Shown in pieces: positions 5,528-5,958 of a DNA stretch of 5,958 bases. This DNA comes from Hyphomicrobiales bacterium (GTDB lineage Bacteria; Pseudomonadota; Alphaproteobacteria; Rhizobiales; Xanthobacteraceae), in contig PLTE01000415.1 of assembly GCA_003164375.1 (NCBI GenBank), positions 1 through 5,958 on the forward strand. The letters run 5' to 3'. The notes under the pieces were generated by a model, which saw only the letters and a list, made by a program, of their open reading frames with translations, searched no databases and was not told where the DNA came from. Every line of letters starts with the position of its first letter. The stretch's first letter is position 1. A program made the translations under genes and the position numbers.

Positions 5528-5958
5528 ATGCGCGAGATCGGCCACTTCATCGGCGGCAAAGAGGTGAAGGGCACGTCGGGGCGTTTCGGCGATGTCTTTA
5601 ACCCCAATACCGGCGAGGTGCAGGCCAAGGTCGCGCTCGCCGCCAAAACCGAGGTCGAGCAGGCGATCGCCAATGCGCAAGCGGCGTTTCCGGCCTGGGC
5701 CGCCACCAATCCGCAGCGCCGCGCCCGGGTGATGTTCAAATTCCTGGAACTGATCCAAAACGAATATGACGACTTGGCGCGGCTCCTATCCTCCGAGCAC
5801 GGCAAGACCTTCGCCGACTCAAAGGGCGATATACAGCGCGGCCTTGAAGTGGCCGAATTCGCCTGCGGCATTCCGCATCTGTTGAAGGGCGAATACTCCG
5901 AGGGCGCCGGTCCCGGTATCGACCTGTATTCCGTCCGCCAGCCGCTCGGCGTCGTCGC
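5528..5958 (+). CDS. mmsA: Methylmalonate-semialdehyde dehydrogenase (CoA-acylating), 5' part only
   Basis: NAD- and CoA-dependent aldehyde dehydrogenase that converts (methyl)malonate semialdehyde to propionyl-CoA or acetyl-CoA plus CO2, in valine and/or myo-inositol breakdown in the cytoplasm. The window holds 143 codons of a protein normally near 500 residues, so the catalytic Cys and most of the NAD site lie beyond the edge. The visible N-terminus is typical of this subfamily: HFIGGKEVKG (6-15), VFNPNTGEVQAKVALA (23-38), FPAWAATNPQRRARVMFKF (54-72), SSEHGKTFADSKGDIQRGLE (88-107), ACGIPHLLKGEYSEGAG (112-128) and YSVRQPLGVV (133-142). The ATG is preceded by AGGGAG (5515-5520) seven bases upstream. 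It diverges from motA and no catabolic partner such as mmsB is in view. An iolA-type role in inositol breakdown cannot be separated from a valine role on this fragment. Confidence 0.93.
   Translation, partial: MREIGHFIGGKEVKGTSGRFGDVFNPNTGEVQAKVALAAKTEVEQAIANAQAAFPAWAATNPQRRARVMFKFLELIQNEYDDLARLLSSEHGKTFADSKGDIQRGLEVAEFACGIPHLLKGEYSEGAGPGIDLYSVRQPLGVV

Noticed and set aside
5357..5758. Minus-strand 133-codon frame over the mmsA start
   Set aside because: Antisense shadow of mmsA; the plus-strand reading is a clear aldehyde dehydrogenase N-terminus.
1..5958. tRNA, rRNA, CRISPR array, insertion sequence or toxin-antitoxin genes
   Set aside because: None seen on either strand; nearly all of the window is accounted for by the six genes and their short gaps.

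Overview
The window looks like chromosomal DNA of a GC-rich alphaproteobacterium, most likely of the order Hyphomicrobiales (Bradyrhizobium/Rhodopseudomonas/Xanthobacteraceae-like). This is inferred from codon use strongly biased to G/C at third positions, from the close likeness of the encoded proteins to rhizobial versions as I remember them, and from the gene content. No database search was possible. There is no sign of a mobile element, CRISPR array or RNA gene.

Layout: five genes run leftward on the minus strand and one runs rightward at the right edge. In minus-strand transcription order they are: a MotA/PomA-type stator protein (5283 to 4510); a MotB/PomB-type stator protein (4453 to 3629); a Kup potassium transporter (3365 to 1428); a small single-domain rhodanese (1311 to 982); and a periplasmic polyamine-binding protein PotF (985 to beyond the left edge), whose GTG start overlaps the rhodanese stop. 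Diverging from motA is the 5' part of mmsA, methylmalonate-semialdehyde dehydrogenase (5528 to beyond the right edge).

Functional units: motA and motB form one stator pair, which would conduct ions across the inner membrane to drive a rotor; no other flagellar gene is present. kup stands alone behind a 263-base non-coding leader. The rhodanese and potF are translationally coupled and probably co-transcribed, with other pot transporter genes expected to the left. mmsA belongs to valine and/or inositol breakdown and is probably unrelated to its neighbours.

The genes are ordinary in kind and I see no evidence of a wholly new system. The points most worth a second look are: (1) the stator pair has the Vibrio PomAB-like sequence signature, including both PomA threonines linked to sodium, but its OmpA-like domain has Ser where Asp is usual; (2) a PotF backbone carrying PotD-like aromatic residues in the ligand pocket; (3) three imperfect 15-base tandem repeats filling the motA-motB gap up to the motB start codon; (4) nested and palindromic inverted repeats in the motA/mmsA divergent intergenic region.
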